This document shows, in pieces, positions 62,652 to 64,000 of a stretch of 64,000 bases of DNA. Origin of the DNA: Candidatus Poribacteria bacterium (GTDB lineage Bacteria; Poribacteria; WGA-4E; WGA-3G); assembly GCA_026706025.1 (NCBI GenBank), contig JAPOZO010000095.1, forward strand, positions 62,001 to 126,000, written 5' to 3'. A program made the position numbers and the translations under genes. How positions within the stretch are numbered: the stretch's first letter is position 1; each line of letters begins with the position of its first letter. The notes beneath the pieces are model-generated. The model was not told the origin of the DNA, did not search any database, and was given only the letters and a program-made list of their open reading frames with translations.

Positions 62652-63404
62652 TTAGAGAATCCCGAGTGGTGGCATTACGACGCTCTCTTCGGTTACCATG
62701 CCAAGCGGCTGTTGGCAGATAGAAACAACGGATCCTGCTACATGTTCAGGTTTAAGCATTTTTTCAAAGTCCGGGGGTTCTGGAACGTCATCCCAAAACG
62801 GGGTATGCACCGAACCCGGCAGCACCGCGGCAACGCGAATATTCTGCTGGCGGACTTCGGCAGCTAAAACCTTCGTCAGTGCCAATGCGCCTGCTTTCGC
62901 CGCGCAATAAGCCCCTGAGGCTTCAAACGGAACCTTCGCAGCGATCGAAAGCACGTTAATAATCTGTCCATTGCCCTGTGCTAACATCGATGGAAGCACA
63001 TACTTCGAGCAGAGATAAACCGACTTCAAATTGGAATTGAGCACTGTATCCCAGTCGTCAGGTGCGAAATCGACGACCGGTCCGAAATAACCGATCCCGG
63101 CGTTATTAACCAGAATATCCACGCGTTGATATGTATCAAGCGTCTGTTCAACTAATCGCTGCACGGCAGCTACGTCAGTGACATCCGTCGGAACAGCCAA
63201 TGCTTCAGCACCACTTTCCTTGAAATCGGAGGCGACCTGTTCGAGTGTCTCACGTGTTCGGGCGGCGAGCACAACCTTCGCGCCTGCCGCTGCGAAAGCG
63301 GATGCAATCGCTTTACCAATCCCCTTTGACGCGCCGGTAACCACGGCGACCTTTCCGTCAAGTTTGGTTATCTCTTGCGCATTCGGATGGCTCGAAGAAA
63401 CCAT
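62652..63404 (-). CDS. Short-chain dehydrogenase/reductase
   Basis: ATG 63404 behind GAGG gives 250 residues. Classical SDR motifs are present: TGASKGIG (cofactor), VNNAGIGYFG, the catalytic Ser in NVLSIAAKVPFEASG, and Y-C-A-A-K. The Ala-Arg-Thr after the second strand (VVLAARTRE) favours NADP. It resembles 3-oxoacyl-ACP reductase-like members, but the substrate is unknown. The last residues VMPPLGIL fit the usual C-terminus. It converges with the second CNNM/CorC gene and follows partial folE on its own strand. Confidence 0.9.
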   Translation of the reverse strand: MVSSSHPNAQEITKLDGKVAVVTGASKGIGKAIASAFAAAGAKVVLAARTRETLEQVASDFKESGAEALAVPTDVTDVAAVQRLVEQTLDTYQRVDILVNNAGIGYFGPVVDFAPDDWDTVLNSNLKSVYLCSKYVLPSMLAQGNGQIINVLSIAAKVPFEASGAYCAAKAGALALTKVLAAEVRQQNIRVAAVLPGSVHTPFWDDVPEPPDFEKMLKPEHVAGSVVSICQQPLGMVTEESVVMPPLGIL

Positions 63405-63459
63405 GCTCACCTCTACATTCTACAATGTGTTTAAATCTGTCTACAACGACAAAAAAGTT

Positions 63460-63551
63460 AGGACTTGTGCAACCCTACTCCAGTTGCCAGCGCGGTCGAA
63501 AACCTTGCCGTTTGTCAAAGACCGAGTAGGAGATTAGCGTGCGTAAGTCCT
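63460..63551 (-). repeat. Nested inverted-repeat element between folE and the SDR gene
   Basis: Three nested stems fit within 92 bp: AGGACTT/AAGTCCT (63460-63466 with 63545-63551), CCTACTC/GAGTAGG (63474-63480 with 63524-63530) and GGTC/GACC (63494-63497 with 63520-63523). It could be a small mobile repeat or an RNA structure at the end of the folE transcript. Confidence 0.55.
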
Positions 63552-63562
63552 GAAAAACTGTA

Positions 63563-64000
63563 TTAAGATATTTGGACGCACCTCAAAAACTCCGCACGCG
63601 TTGAACTATCCTCGCGGAACGCGCCGCGCATGACATTTGTTGTCATTCTTGGTGCCTGCTTTTCCACACCCCGTGCCATCATGCACAAGTGTTGACCCTC
63701 CATGACAACCGCAACACCGCGCGGGTCAAGCGCAGTTTCGAGTGCCTCGGCGATCTCACGGGTGAGGCGTTCTTGGACTTGCAACCGCCGGGAAAACATA
63801 TCGACGATGCGCGGGATCTTACTCAAACCAATAATCTGGTTCCTTGGAAGATACCCGACGTGACATTTGCCCCAAAAGGGGAGAATATGGTGTTCACAGA
63901 GACTGTAAAATTCGATCTCCTTCACGATCACCATTTCGTCGTAATCTTCGTCAAAGATCGCCCCATTTAAAATTTCATTGATGTCTTGATGGTAACCGCT
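63563..64000 (-). CDS. folE: GTP cyclohydrolase I (cut by window end)
   Basis: The C-terminal 145 residues are present and the frame is open to base 64000. The signature [20 protein letters not shown] (zinc-ligand Cys and catalytic His), [31 protein letters not shown] and [12 protein letters not shown] (second zinc Cys) are intact. It converts GTP to dihydroneopterin triphosphate, the first step to folate. Note the molybdopterin enzyme MsrP elsewhere in the window needs a separate pterin route. The start lies outside the window. Confidence 0.96.
   Translation of the reverse strand, partial: SGYHQDINEILNGAIFDEDYDEMVIVKEIEFYSLCEHHILPFWGKCHVGYLPRNQIIGLSKIPRIVDMFSRRLQVQERLTREIAEALETALDPRGVAVVMEGQHLCMMARGVEKQAPRMTTNVMRGAFREDSSTRAEFLRCVQIS

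Noticed and set aside
1-64000. tRNA, rRNA, insertion sequences or prophage
   Set aside because: No T-loop/acceptor patterns, rRNA stretches, transposase or phage structural genes were seen by reading; a covariance search could still find a missed tRNA.

Overview
The window reads as chromosomal DNA of a Gram-negative-type bacterium of medium GC content. It has Sec, Tat and lipoprotein signals, outer-membrane barrels ending in Phe, ExbB/ExbD modules and sigma70-type promoters that nearly all use a 17-nt spacer. A bacterial-microcompartment (BMC) shell gene, secreted prenyltransferase-repeat, VWA and TPR proteins, a serpin, a Ser/Thr kinase and inositol catabolism genes together resemble Candidatus Poribacteria or a PVC/FCB-like relative. 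That placement is inference from gene content only. No rRNA, tRNA, CRISPR array or insertion sequence was seen.

Layout. 0-1.5 kb: tail of a medium-chain dehydrogenase and a secreted prenyltransferase-repeat protein. 1.5-8.4 kb (minus): a six-gene envelope redox/metal-type operon (Cys-rich protein; barrel with an in-frame TGA in a CPA-TGA motif, a selenocysteine candidate; His-rich YtkA-like protein; FMN-binding protein; heme c-barrel fusion; double VWA). 8.6-14.4 kb (plus): MsrP-type molybdoenzyme, serpin, a decayed YfbK-like gene, secreted metalloprotease, PPP-like phosphatase, TPR protein. 14.4-16.4 kb: small BMC locus (shell protein, PduL, flavoprotein). 16.5-21 kb: Tyr/Ser/Arg-rich secreted protein, small envelope proteins, Wzz-like protein. 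21.5-28.3 kb: 1127-residue outer-membrane protein, then ExbB and three ExbD genes. 28.4-43.8 kb: housekeeping metabolism (gltB, gamma-glutamyltransferase, lpd, PfkB kinase, ahcY, metK, rpsA) with a brnTA toxin-antitoxin pair. 43.9-51.1 kb: stress-type signalling module (three STAS proteins, RsbW-like kinase, REC-PP2C phosphatase, response regulator, four-PAS histidine kinase, tandem USP). 51.3-64 kb: radC, RlmB-type methyltransferase, a myo-inositol/sugar-acid operon that begins with a Ser/Thr kinase, KDPG aldolase, two CNNM/CorC proteins, an SDR and partial folE.

Two points deserve most attention. The first is the probable selenoprotein at 6641-7690, with an SECIS-like hairpin straight after its TGA, inside an unusual envelope redox operon. 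The second is a motif, GTAAC-N15-GTGTT with a spacer ending in TCAG, found exactly three times: before the prenyltransferase-repeat gene, before exbB and before the third exbD. It looks like an alternative-sigma promoter and would put these genes in one regulon.
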